NCBI GenBank assembly: GCA_963831535.1
Contig: CAWHQP010000007.1
Span: 248,001-312,000, forward strand
DNA length: 64,000 nt
Reading direction: 5' to 3'
Source: Bog-756 sp963831535
GTDB lineage: Bacteria; Actinomycetota; Acidimicrobiia; Acidimicrobiales; RAAP-2
Below the pieces are notes generated by a model. It had not been told where the DNA came from, ran no database searches, and saw only the letters and a list, made by a program, of their open reading frames with translations. Below are positions 26,904-35,799 of the stretch, in pieces. Position 1 is the stretch's first letter; each line of letters starts with the position of its first letter. Both the position numbers and the translations under genes were made by a program.

Positions 26904-28555
26904 ACGGTCGCCAACGTGTCGGAGTGGTGACCGGTGGCGGGGGAGGGATCGGGGCCGCGATCGCCGAGGAGCTCGGACGGAGGGGCTGGTTCGTCGTCAC
27001 CGTCGATCCTTTGGTGACCCTGGACGGCTCCGAACGGCTCCCGGAGCCGGAAGAGACGACTGCCGGTCGCATCGTTGCCGCGGGGGGATCGGCCCGAGCC
27101 ACCTCGGTGTCGGTTACCGACGCCGAGGCCGTCCGTGGGCTGTTCAAGGATCTGGTCGACGAACACGGAGGGCTCGACGCCGTCGTCAACGTGGCCGGCA
27201 TCACCCGGCAGACCTACTTCGGGAGGGGTACCGAGGAAGACTGGCTCGCCGTGCTGACCGTGCACCTCGACGGCTACCTGAATGTGCTCCGCGCTGCGCT
27301 GCCGCTCATGGCTTCTGCCGGACATGGCCACGTCGTCGGCGTGACCTCAGGATCGGGCTGGCGGGCCGCCGATGCCGGAGCGTACAGCCGAGCCAAGCGC
27401 GCCGTTGCTTCGCTCACGTGGCAACTGGGTCGACAGGTCCCCCACGGGGTGACGGTCAATGCCATGTCGCCGATCGCGGCGACCCGGATGATGGCTTCCG
27501 CCCTCGAGCGCGCCCGCAAGGCGGGCCTGTCCGGTGGTGGCGGGATCTCCTTTCTCACGGTGGCCGGCCCCGAGGATTTGGGACCGGTGGGCGCCTACCT
27601 GGCCGGAGAGGAGTTCGGGTGGTGCAGCGGTGAGGTGGTGTTCACTGGTGGCTCTGAGGTGGCCATCGTCGACAAGCCCCGGCTGCTCGAGGTGGCGCGC
27701 ACCGACGGATCGGCCTCCCTCGCCCGTGTGCTCGAAGAGGTCGTTCCCCGGGCGTTCGCCAAAGCAGAGGCGGCTCAGACGAGCGAGGGCGGGGGCAATC
27801 CCCGATTCGGGCCGATCTTCGACGAGCCGGCCCCCGCCGACTTCGGATCGCCGAACGTGCGATCGTGTGCCGTCGTTTCTGACCGGCCGAGGTTCGCCGC
27901 CGCAGTGGCCTCGGCACTCGAGGCCCGATCCATCGCCTGCCACCACGTTGAGGTCGCCCAAGGTTTCGGTGGCGCAGCCAAGGCGCTGAGGTCCGCGGCC
28001 GAAGGCAACGGTCCGCTAGACGCCGTCGTCGTCGCTCTCGACGGCGGCCACGCGGGGGTCGCGGCCTCGGACGGCTGGCAGCGGGTACTCGACGAGCACC
28101 ACGGCATCGTCGAGCAACTCCATGCTGATGCCGGATGGGCCCGGGCGACCGCCGACTATGCCGCCGGAGCCGATCGCCCCGTCCAGCTGGTGACGCTCAC
28201 CGACGCCACCACCGGAGGGGGTCGTAGTCGCGGCCAGGCCTCGGTACAGCAAGCACGGATCGCCGCCACCGCCACCGAGGGACGTGTCACCGCCTTCTCG
28301 GTGAGCATCGAGGCACCGGAGGAGCGAGCCGGCCATTCGGCCGCTGAACTGGCCGCCCACCTGCTCAGCCACCCGGAGGGATCAGAGCTCGCCGGCGCCG
28401 AGCTGGTGGTGGGTGTCGGTTGGATCGGCCTGCGGAGCCATCCCCGGCCGATCGGCAGCATCAGTTACGGGGGCCCCGACGTTCCGGAGTGGCTCGACGG
28501 CCTACTCCGGGAAATCGTCGGTCCCACCGACCTGACCACCTCCCTGGAAGCCTGA
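26900..28555 (+). CDS. Two-domain SDR oxidoreductase with degenerate second domain
   Basis: Protein of 551 residues from GTG 26900, overlapping the BVMO stop. Residues 1 to about 265 are a classical short-chain dehydrogenase: GVVTGGGGGIG cofactor loop, NVAG, catalytic Ser in VGVTSGSG, and YSRAK (Tyr-x3-Lys). Residues about 310-551 form a second Rossmann-like region beginning RSCAVVSDRPRFAAAVASAL. It lacks both the Gly-rich loop and YxxxK, so it is probably structural or regulatory. A role oxidising an alcohol to the ketone used by the BVMO, or handling the hydroxy-acid product, is inferred from operon position. Confidence 0.85.
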   Translation: MNGRQRVGVVTGGGGGIGAAIAEELGRRGWFVVTVDPLVTLDGSERLPEPEETTAGRIVAAGGSARATSVSVTDAEAVRGLFKDLVDEHGGLDAVVNVAGITRQTYFGRGTEEDWLAVLTVHLDGYLNVLRAALPLMASAGHGHVVGVTSGSGWRAADAGAYSRAKRAVASLTWQLGRQVPHGVTVNAMSPIAATRMMASALERARKAGLSGGGGISFLTVAGPEDLGPVGAYLAGEEFGWCSGEVVFTGGSEVAIVDKPRLLEVARTDGSASLARVLEEVVPRAFAKAEAAQTSEGGGNPRFGPIFDEPAPADFGSPNVRSCAVVSDRPRFAAAVASALEARSIACHHVEVAQGFGGAAKALRSAAEGNGPLDAVVVALDGGHAGVAASDGWQRVLDEHHGIVEQLHADAGWARATADYAAGADRPVQLVTLTDATTGGGRSRGQASVQQARIAATATEGRVTAFSVSIEAPEERAGHSAAELAAHLLSHPEGSELAGAELVVGVGWIGLRSHPRPIGSISYGGPDVPEWLDGLLREIVGPTDLTTSLEA

Positions 28556-29421
28556 TGCCCGATCGGCCCATCCGCGTCGTGGACGCCCATGTGCACATCT
28601 GGGATCCGGGCCGCACCGACTGGTATCCCTACCTGTCCCATCCCCCGACGCGGGGCACTGGGGATGCGTCAAGGATGTACCGCCGGTTCGACGTAGACAC
28701 CTATCGGGCCGAGGCGGACGGGTGGAACGTCGAGAAGTTCGTCAACGTTGCCGCGGCCACCGGACGGCACTCGATCGAGGAGACCCTCGAGCTCGATGAC
28801 CAGGCCACCGGACGCGGTGGCCCCGACGCCATCATCGGCGGTCTGCCACCGACGGACACGGTGGCTGAGGCCGTCGGGCTGCTCGACCGGCAGATGGCCG
28901 CCTCACGCTTCCGTGGGGTCCGCCCGATGGGTATCCACGAGGGGCCACTGCCTGCCGCTGACGTCCTCCGCGCCCTGCAGGAACGGAACCTCATATTCGA
29001 GCTGATGGCCCACACCGATCAGCTGCGGGCGGCGGCCGCCGGGCTCGCCGGCCATGGCGATCTCCGTATTGTCGTCGAGCACACCGGCTGGCCCCGCTCC
29101 AGTGACGACGAAGAACGTCACCTCTGGCAGATCGGCATCGATGCGTTGGCTGATCTCGGAGACAATGTGGTGTGCAAGCTCTCGGGCCTGGCCATGCCGT
29201 TCGGGTCCATGAGCGCAACCGCCCTGGCTCCGTGGATCGAGTACGCCATCGAAGCTTTTGGTGTCGATCGCTGCATGTTCGCCAGCAACTTTCCTGTCGA
29301 CTCGATGTGTGGAACCTTCGACGACCTCTACGGTGCGTTCAGCCAGGTGACGGCCGGACTCGACAGTGCGTCCCGTGAAAAACTGTTCGCCGGGAACGCC
29401 GAGCGCGTCTATCGCTGTTAG
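28555..29421 (+). CDS. Amidohydrolase, L-fuconolactonase-like (COG3618 type)
   Basis: TIM-barrel metal hydrolase of 288 residues, joined to the SDR by TGATG. It has the canonical DAHVHIWDPG (HxH metal motif), then FRGVRPMGIHEG, VVEHTGWP, and MFASNFPVDS near the C-terminus, where the catalytic Asp of this family would be Asp in FPVD or the preceding segment. Relatives hydrolyse sugar lactones, pyrone lactones or similar esters. Directly after a BVMO and SDR, opening the lactone formed by the BVMO is an attractive inference. Confidence 0.85.
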   Translation: MPDRPIRVVDAHVHIWDPGRTDWYPYLSHPPTRGTGDASRMYRRFDVDTYRAEADGWNVEKFVNVAAATGRHSIEETLELDDQATGRGGPDAIIGGLPPTDTVAEAVGLLDRQMAASRFRGVRPMGIHEGPLPAADVLRALQERNLIFELMAHTDQLRAAAAGLAGHGDLRIVVEHTGWPRSSDDEERHLWQIGIDALADLGDNVVCKLSGLAMPFGSMSATALAPWIEYAIEAFGVDRCMFASNFPVDSMCGTFDDLYGAFSQVTAGLDSASREKLFAGNAERVYRC

Positions 29422-29438
29422 CGCGTCCATCGCTGTAA
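29403..29438. repeat. 18-bp tandem duplication spanning a stop codon
   Basis: GCGCGTCTATCGCTGTTA is followed at once by GCGCGTCCATCGCTGTAA: 16 of 18 bases are identical. The amidohydrolase stop TAG straddles the junction. Confidence 0.75.
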
Positions 29439-29591
29439 GGGGGACCTCGTGAGTGGTCAAAGTGAGGAGTCGATCGGTGCGTGGGTCCTACGGCTCACGA
29501 TCGGCACCAACCGGGGCCGAACCAATGGCGAGGGCGCGACCCCGAGGGTTAGGCAGATGTCCTGCCGGACGGGGCTGGGAGTCGGTCGCTA

Positions 29592-31082
29592 GTGCCTCTG
29601 GTCGCTGGAGTTGACGTCTCGACCCAGGCCACCAAGGTGGAGCTGCGTGATCAGGATTCGGGATCGGTGGTCGGTTCCGGGCGTTCCCCCCACCCCGACA
29701 CGACTCCTCCGAGGAGCGAACAAGACCCGGCTGCGTGGTGGCAGGCCCTGGTTCTGGCCATGGGGGAGGCGCTCGCCGACGCCGCTTCCCGCGGTGCCCG
29801 CGCTGCTGACGTAGTGGCCCTGGCCGTGGCAGGGCAACAGCACGGCCTCGTCGTTCTCGGAGAAGACGGCGCCGTGATCCGACCGGCGAAGCTGTGGAAT
29901 GACACCGAGTCGGCCCCCGACGCCCGGAGTCTGCTCGATCGGCTCGGTCCTGTGGCCTGGGCCGAGGCGTGCGGCAGCGTGCCCGTGGCCGCCTATACGG
30001 TGACCAAGTTGGCATGGCTCCGTCGACAGGAGCGGCACGCATACGACCGGATCGCCACGGTCCTGCTTCCCCACGACTGGCTGACGTTCTGCCTGACCGG
30101 AGCCCACGTCACGGACCGAGGGGATGCCTCGGGCACCGGCTACTGGTCGCCGGCCGACGAGAGCTACCGGCTCGATCTGCTCGATCTGGTTGACGGTCGC
30201 GTCGATTGGCAATCTCGGCTTCCCGTCGTTCACCCGGCCGCTTCCGTGGCGGGGGAGCTGCTGGCCCGGTCGGCGACGGAGCTCGGCCTTCGGGTCGACA
30301 TCCCTGTAGCCGTCGGCACCGGCGACAATATGGCCGGAGCCCTCGGTGTCGCCATGACTCCCGGGGATGTCGCCGTCTCGTTGGGAACCTCGGGGACCGT
30401 CTATACCCTCCACGACCGTCCGACCCACGATCCGTCTGGGGCGGTGGCTGGATTCGCCGATGCCACGGACCGCTTTCTCCCCCTCGTCTGCACCCTCAAC
30501 GCCACCCTGGTTACCGATGCGGTGGGAAGGCTGCTTTCCGTGGATCACGTGGGGCTCGATGCCTTGGCCCTGGCCGCCCCGCCCGGCAGTGGGGGTATGG
30601 TCCTGGTGCCCTATCTGGCGGGGGAGCGCACGCCCAATCGACCCCACGCCAGTGGATCGCTCCACGGCATCCGGGCCGACGCGACCCCCGCCCTGCTAGC
30701 CAGGGCGGCAATCGAAGGAGTGGTCTGCGGCCTGCTCGAGGGAGCAGAGGCACTCCGACGGGCGGGGGTTCCCCTGGACGACGGGAGGATGATCGTCCTC
30801 GGGGGCGGGGCGCGCTCGGTCGCGTACCTCGAGGTATTGGCGGGCCTGGCCGGACGACCGCTCTCGGTCCCATCCATCCCCGAGCCTGTGGCCAAGGGGG
30901 CCGCGATGCTCGCCGCCGCGGTGGCAACATCCTCGGAGGTCGGCCCGGTGGCCGGGGCGTGGGATTCGGAGCGCTGGGAGACTGTGACCCCAGCGGTCGA
31001 CCCGGACCAGGCACGGATGATCCGAGATCGGTACGCGGAGTCGGCGGCGACAGAGCGTGATCCTGGTGCCTGTGGCCAGTAG
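29592..31082 (+). CDS. xylB: Xylulokinase (FGGY carbohydrate kinase)
   Basis: Phosphorylates D-xylulose to xylulose-5-phosphate. It has 496 residues. The N-terminal domain starts VAGVDVSTQATKVELRD and has ALAVAGQQHGLVVL and KLWNDTE. The C-terminal FGGY domain has GTGDNMAGALGVAMTPGDVAVSLGTSGTV and ends with LGGGARSVAYLEVLAGL. Assignment to xylulose rather than another pentulose rests on the adjacent xylose isomerase. GTG 29592 has no strong ribosome site and follows a 170-base gap, so it may have its own promoter. Confidence 0.9.
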   Translation: MPLVAGVDVSTQATKVELRDQDSGSVVGSGRSPHPDTTPPRSEQDPAAWWQALVLAMGEALADAASRGARAADVVALAVAGQQHGLVVLGEDGAVIRPAKLWNDTESAPDARSLLDRLGPVAWAEACGSVPVAAYTVTKLAWLRRQERHAYDRIATVLLPHDWLTFCLTGAHVTDRGDASGTGYWSPADESYRLDLLDLVDGRVDWQSRLPVVHPAASVAGELLARSATELGLRVDIPVAVGTGDNMAGALGVAMTPGDVAVSLGTSGTVYTLHDRPTHDPSGAVAGFADATDRFLPLVCTLNATLVTDAVGRLLSVDHVGLDALALAAPPGSGGMVLVPYLAGERTPNRPHASGSLHGIRADATPALLARAAIEGVVCGLLEGAEALRRAGVPLDDGRMIVLGGGARSVAYLEVLAGLAGRPLSVPSIPEPVAKGAAMLAAAVATSSEVGPVAGAWDSERWETVTPAVDPDQARMIRDRYAESAATERDPGACGQ

Positions 31083-31204
31083 GGGTGCTGGGCAGCCCGG
31101 GCCTCGCGCCGCGGCTCGGCCGACGCTGTGGGATGCGGAACGACCAGGACGGTGGCACTGTGTCAGGAGAGGCAACGGCGACGAGAGCCCAGGGAGGCCG
31201 CATC

Positions 31205-32389
31205 ATGACTGACGTATACCAACCCGTGCCGGAGGACCATTTCACCTTCGGACTGTGGACCGTCGGCAATCCGGGCCGGGACCCGTTCGGACACGAAACC
31301 CGAGCACCTCTCGATCCGGTCGACACGGTGTACCGGCTGAGTGATCTCGGTGCCTACGGGGTGAGCTTCCACGACGATGACCTGGTGCCGCCCGGCTCGT
31401 CGCCCGCCGAGCGGGGGGACGTGGTCAAGCGGTTCCGCCGTGCGCTCGACGCAACCGGCCTGAAAGTTCCCATGACCACCACCAATCTCTTCTCTCGTCC
31501 CGTGTTCAAAGAGGGAGCGTTCACCGCCAACGACCCCGAGGTGCGACGGTTCGCCGTGGCCAAGACGCTCGACGCCATCGACCTCGGGGTGGAGCTGGGG
31601 GCGACGGTCTTCGTCATGTGGGGAGGTAGGGAAGGTGTCGAGGCCGAAGCGGCCAAGGATGTCCGGGGCGCTCTGGACCGGTATGCCGAAGCCGTCAATC
31701 TCTGCTGTGCCTACGTTCGGGAGCGCCGGTACGACCTCAGGTTCGCTCTGGAGCCGAAGCCGAACGAGCCCAGGGGCGACATCTTCCTGCCCACGGTCGG
31801 TCATGCCCTGGCCTTCATCCACGAACTCGAGTGGCCGGAGATGGTGGGGGTCAATCCTGAGTTCGCCCACGAAACCATGAGCGGGCTCTCCTTCACCCAT
31901 GCGGTGGCCCAGGCCCTGTGGCAGGACAAGCTCTTCCACATCGACCTCAACGCCCAGCGGATCGGCAAGTTCGATCAGGACTTCCGCTTCGGGTCTGAGG
32001 GAATCAGAGATGCGTTCTACTTGGTGAAGCTGTTGGAGGACGCCGGTTGGGACGGTATGCGGCACTTCGATGCCCACGCCTATCGGACCGAGGACGCCGA
32101 CGGGGTGTGGGACTTCGCCCGGGGAAGCATGCGGAACTATCTCATTCTGCGGGAGAAGGTCCGACAGTTCCACGACGACCGGGAGATCGCTGCGTCCCTC
32201 GCCACGGCGGGTGTGGCGTCGATTTTCCAGCCGACTTCCCCCGATGGGCTCGGGGCCGACGCCATCGACGCCCTACGGTCGTCGGCTGGCACCCTCTCCG
32301 AGTCCGAGTTGGGTGGCACCGGCTACGGGCACGAACGACTCGACCAGCTGGCAACCGAGCTGCTGCTCGGCGTCCGAGCCGGTCGCTGA
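31205..32389 (+). CDS. xylA: Xylose isomerase (class I, actinobacterial type)
   Basis: Interconverts D-xylose and D-xylulose with two Mg ions. It has 394 residues. ATG 31205 is preceded by GGGAGG. FTFGLWTVGNPGRDPFG opens the barrel. GVSFHDDDL holds His56 and Asp59 (the classic His54/Asp57 pair). FVMWGGREG, LEPKPNEPRGD (metal-binding Glu and catalytic Lys) and VNPEFAHETM follow, and HIDLNAQRIGKFDQDFRFG carries the remaining metal ligands. All catalytic residues are present. Confidence 0.96.
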   Translation: MTDVYQPVPEDHFTFGLWTVGNPGRDPFGHETRAPLDPVDTVYRLSDLGAYGVSFHDDDLVPPGSSPAERGDVVKRFRRALDATGLKVPMTTTNLFSRPVFKEGAFTANDPEVRRFAVAKTLDAIDLGVELGATVFVMWGGREGVEAEAAKDVRGALDRYAEAVNLCCAYVRERRYDLRFALEPKPNEPRGDIFLPTVGHALAFIHELEWPEMVGVNPEFAHETMSGLSFTHAVAQALWQDKLFHIDLNAQRIGKFDQDFRFGSEGIRDAFYLVKLLEDAGWDGMRHFDAHAYRTEDADGVWDFARGSMRNYLILREKVRQFHDDREIAASLATAGVASIFQPTSPDGLGADAIDALRSSAGTLSESELGGTGYGHERLDQLATELLLGVRAGR

Positions 32390-32396
32390 ACGGTAG

Positions 32397-34847
32397 GTGT
32401 CGGGGGAGGCGGTGGGCTCACCGACCGAGGTGAGCAGTGAGCTCCGTGCCAGTGAGAAGGCTGCCCTCACCGGTGGGACCACCTACTGGCGGACCTCGGG
32501 AGTGCCGCGCCTCGGTCTCGAGCCGCTCGTCACTAGCGACGGTCCCAACGGTGTCCGGGGCGAGCGGTGGGGGGATGTCTCGATGTGCCTGCCGTCGCCC
32601 ACGGCGCTGGCCGCCAGCTGGAATCGGGACCTCGTCGAACGGGTAGGTGTGGTCCTCGGAGCGGAGGCCCACGACAAGCAGGTGAATGTCCTGTTAGCCC
32701 CCAACGTCAATCTCCACCGGCACCCTCTCGGAGGACGGAGCTTCGAGTGCTTCTCCGAAGACCCATTTCTGAGCTCGGCTATGGCGGTGGCCTACGTGGC
32801 CGGTGTCCAGAGCACCGGGGTGGCCTGTTCGGTCAAACATCTCGTAGGCAATGACCAGGAGTTCGAGCGCATGTCGGTCAATGTCGAGATCGACGAACGG
32901 GCTCTCCGGGAGATCTATCTCCCGGCCTTCGAGGCGGCGGTGCACGGTGCCGGGGCGTGGTCGGTGATGGCCGCGTACAACCGTTTCCGTGGTAGCTACT
33001 GCAGTGAGAACGCCCCCCTGCTGGTAGAGCTGTTGCGGGACGAGTGGGGGTTCGACGGTGTCGTGGTGTCGGACTACTTCGGGACACACTCCGCTGAGGC
33101 TGTCGAGGCGGGGCTGGACCTCGAGATGCCCGGTCCTCCGGCCTGGCTCGGTGAGCACCTCCAGGTGGCCATCGAAGAAGGCCGGGTGACCCGGGGGGCT
33201 GTCGATGCCGCCGCCGACCGAATGCTACGGCTGATGCAACGCACCCGGGCCACCGGTGTGGTACTTCCTTCGAGGTCGGACCGGATCGCCCTCAACAGGA
33301 AAGCAGCGGCCGAAGGTGTGGTGCTGTTGCGGAATACAGGGGTACTCCCGCTCGATCCGGCCGACCTGGGAAGGCTCGCTGTCATAGGTCCGGCTGCCGC
33401 CCGCATGTGTCCTCAGGGTGGCGGCGCCGCTGAAGTCACCCCTCCTTATATCCGCACCCCGCTCGAAGCACTGTGCGAGGCGATGGGGCCGGACAGGATC
33501 ATCCACGAGCCGGGATGTGCGATTCCGGGCCCGATCCCGTGCCTCGGTCCCGGGGGAGTGCGCACCGGGGCCGGTGATGAGGGCGTCGAGGTGGAGTATT
33601 TCGCCAGCTTGGACTGGACCGGACCTCCGGTCCTCCGCGAGGTGTTCACGCAGACCCGGCTCATCTGGTCCGGGCCGCCCCATCCCGCGCTGACCGTCGG
33701 CGAATTCTCGGCCCGGGCCTCGACCGTCTTCACGGCCGACCACACCGGGGTCTGGGACTTCGGGCTCACCGCCATCGGTACGGCCACAATCATCGTCGAC
33801 GGCGAGGTGCTGCTCGACAATGCCGGTGCGGCCACCGGCGGGTCCTTCTTCACCCTGGGAAGTGACGAGGTAACCGCCAGCCTCGAGATCGTCGCGGGAC
33901 ACGACGTCCACCTCGTCATCGAGTACCGCATCGACGCTGCCGGACTACCCGTTGCCGCGGTGAGTCTGGGGGCCCGCCTCAGGCCACCTGTCGATGCGCT
34001 GGCCCGGGCGGCCCGGGCGGCCGACCGCGCCGACGCGGCGATTGTCTTCGTGGGGACGAACAATCACACCGAGATGGAAGGTGAGGACCGGCGGTCGCTC
34101 GGATTGCCCGGCCACCAGGACCGACTGATTCGGTCTGTCGCTGCGGCGAACCCGCGCACCGTGGTGGTGGTCAACAGCGGGGCACCGGTCTCCATGGACT
34201 GGGTCGAGGAAGTAGCAGGCATCGTCCAGCTCTGGTATCCCGGACAGGAGGGCGGCGACGCCGTCGCCGATGTTCTCCTAGGTGCGGTGGATGCCACGGG
34301 GCGACTTCCGACCACCTTCCCCAGGCGGATCGAGGACACGCCGGCGTATCCGACTTTTCCGGGGTCAAACGGGCTCATCACCTACGAGGAGTCGATCTTC
34401 GTCGGGTACCGTCACTACGACAGCGAGGGACCCGATTCCCTATTCCCGTTCGGGCACGGCCTGTCCTACACGACGTTTGACTTCCGTGATCTCGTCGTCG
34501 TGGTGCGGTCCGACGGTGCCGAGGTCCGCCTCGACGTCATCAATACCGGAAACCGCCGGGGCTGCACCGTGGTGCAGGTCTACGTGCGGCGACCGGAGTC
34601 GGTCATCTCGCGCCCCGACCGGGAGCTCAAGGCGTTCGAGAAGCTCGAGCTCGAGCCGGGCGAGACCCGAACCGTGTGCCTGACGGTGGCCCCGGCGGCC
34701 TTCCGACACTGGGACACCACCGAGGGCGGCTGGCGCACTGAGGATGGTCCGGCAGAGATCGCCATCGGAGAGTCCTCTCGGAACCTCCGGCTCAGCGCCC
34801 GGTTCGAGATTCTCGGGTCAGAGCTCGTCCCCACGCTCGGTGCCTGA
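32397..34847 (+). CDS. Glycoside hydrolase family 3 (beta-glucosidase/beta-xylosidase) with PA14 domain
   Basis: Retaining exo-glycosidase of 816 residues. The N-terminal TIM barrel has VTSDGPNGVRG, LAPNVNLHRHPLGGRSFECF, CSVKHLVGNDQEFER and the nucleophile region GVVVSDYFG (Asp226). The alpha/beta sandwich holds VVLLRNTGVLPLDP. A PA14-like insert spans about 395-525 (FTADHTGVWDFGLTAIGTA). EGEDRRSL marks the acid/base region, and a fibronectin III-like domain closes the protein (YTTFDFRDL to ELEPGETRTV). It has no signal peptide, so it acts in the cytoplasm. It starts 7 bases after xylA, and with xylA/xylB hydrolysis of imported xylosides is the simplest reading. Confidence 0.92.
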   Translation: MSGEAVGSPTEVSSELRASEKAALTGGTTYWRTSGVPRLGLEPLVTSDGPNGVRGERWGDVSMCLPSPTALAASWNRDLVERVGVVLGAEAHDKQVNVLLAPNVNLHRHPLGGRSFECFSEDPFLSSAMAVAYVAGVQSTGVACSVKHLVGNDQEFERMSVNVEIDERALREIYLPAFEAAVHGAGAWSVMAAYNRFRGSYCSENAPLLVELLRDEWGFDGVVVSDYFGTHSAEAVEAGLDLEMPGPPAWLGEHLQVAIEEGRVTRGAVDAAADRMLRLMQRTRATGVVLPSRSDRIALNRKAAAEGVVLLRNTGVLPLDPADLGRLAVIGPAAARMCPQGGGAAEVTPPYIRTPLEALCEAMGPDRIIHEPGCAIPGPIPCLGPGGVRTGAGDEGVEVEYFASLDWTGPPVLREVFTQTRLIWSGPPHPALTVGEFSARASTVFTADHTGVWDFGLTAIGTATIIVDGEVLLDNAGAATGGSFFTLGSDEVTASLEIVAGHDVHLVIEYRIDAAGLPVAAVSLGARLRPPVDALARAARAADRADAAIVFVGTNNHTEMEGEDRRSLGLPGHQDRLIRSVAAANPRTVVVVNSGAPVSMDWVEEVAGIVQLWYPGQEGGDAVADVLLGAVDATGRLPTTFPRRIEDTPAYPTFPGSNGLITYEESIFVGYRHYDSEGPDSLFPFGHGLSYTTFDFRDLVVVVRSDGAEVRLDVINTGNRRGCTVVQVYVRRPESVISRPDRELKAFEKLELEPGETRTVCLTVAPAAFRHWDTTEGGWRTEDGPAEIAIGESSRNLRLSARFEILGSELVPTLGA

Positions 34848-34894
34848 GACCCGGCGTGCCCCAGGTCCCGATCGTGAGGTGGTCCAGTACCCAG

Positions 34895-35563
34895 TCAGGC
34901 GGACCGGGGCGGTGGCTCCCAGGCGGCGATCTCCTCGGCGTGTCCGTTCCAATGATCGAGCGATACGACCTCGGCGAGAGGGCGTCGACGGACCGGTCCG
35001 TGACTTCCTCGGGGCCATCCGACCACGACGTGCCCGGCCAGCATCCAGTCCTCGGGGACGCCCACGGCCCGCCGGAGCAGGGGCTCTCCGCCGTAGGAGG
35101 CCCAACTGGTCAAACAGGCCCCGAGCCCGAGGGCCCGGGCGGCGAGGAGAAAGTTCTGCATGGCCGGATAGATGGAGCCTCCGAGCAGGAGCTCGGAGGC
35201 CGTCGGGTACCGCTTCTGGGTGAATAGGACCGACGTGAACTCGCCGGCCCGGTCGTGGAGCTCGTAGGTGGCCCGGTTGGTGCGGGCCCTGCGGCTGTGG
35301 TCGTCATCGGCCGGTCGGCTCATCCCGTAGACCGGCTCGATCACCTCCAGGGCCTGGGCGGCCGCCTGGGCCACGACGCCCCGCTGTCCGGGGGACCGCA
35401 GCACAATGAACCGCCATCCCTGCGCGTTGGCGCCTGACGGCGCCCACGTGGCGGCCTGCAGGCACCGGGCCAGGGTGGTGTCGCCGACCGGCTCGTCGGT
35501 AAAGCGACGGATGGTCCGGGACGTGGACATGACGGACCAGACGTCGGTGGTCGGTGCGCTCAT
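34895..35563 (-). CDS. Nitroreductase family protein
   Basis: FMN-dependent NAD(P)H oxidoreductase of 222 residues. ATG 35563 has AAGGAG upstream. The FMN phosphate-binding start SRTIRRFTDEPV, APSGANAQGWRFIVL, LLLGGSIYPAMQNFLLAARALGLG and GHVVVGWPRG are standard for the family. The substrate is unknown. It follows the P450 at 35.8 kb on the same strand after a 236-base gap containing a hairpin. Confidence 0.88.
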   Translation of the reverse strand: MSAPTTDVWSVMSTSRTIRRFTDEPVGDTTLARCLQAATWAPSGANAQGWRFIVLRSPGQRGVVAQAAAQALEVIEPVYGMSRPADDDHSRRARTNRATYELHDRAGEFTSVLFTQKRYPTASELLLGGSIYPAMQNFLLAARALGLGACLTSWASYGGEPLLRRAVGVPEDWMLAGHVVVGWPRGSHGPVRRRPLAEVVSLDHWNGHAEEIAAWEPPPRSA

Positions 35564-35757
35564 TCGATGTTCTCCTTGCTGGATGACCGACCGCGTTCGG
35601 GACAGACAGCTCCGAGGCCGGCGGCCCGGTCGGCTCTGGTCATGGTGCCGCACTCCCCGGTGCTCTCGATGCGGGTCACGTGGGGCACCCACACGGGTGG
35701 GCGATCGCGGATCGGCACAGAGGTTCCGGGTGAGGAAGAGCGGTACTACAGGGCCTT

Positions 35758-35783
35758 TCTGATGGGCGGCCGCGCTCATCAGA
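35758..35783 (-). terminator. Hairpin downstream of a P450 gene
   Basis: TCTGATG pairs with CATCAGA (7 bp) with GCG/CGC inside. It lies 17 bases past the P450 stop on the transcribed strand. No U-run follows, so it may be a factor-dependent terminator or an mRNA-stabilising 3' end. Confidence 0.4.
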
Positions 35784-35799
35784 CCGTCGGATGTCCGGG

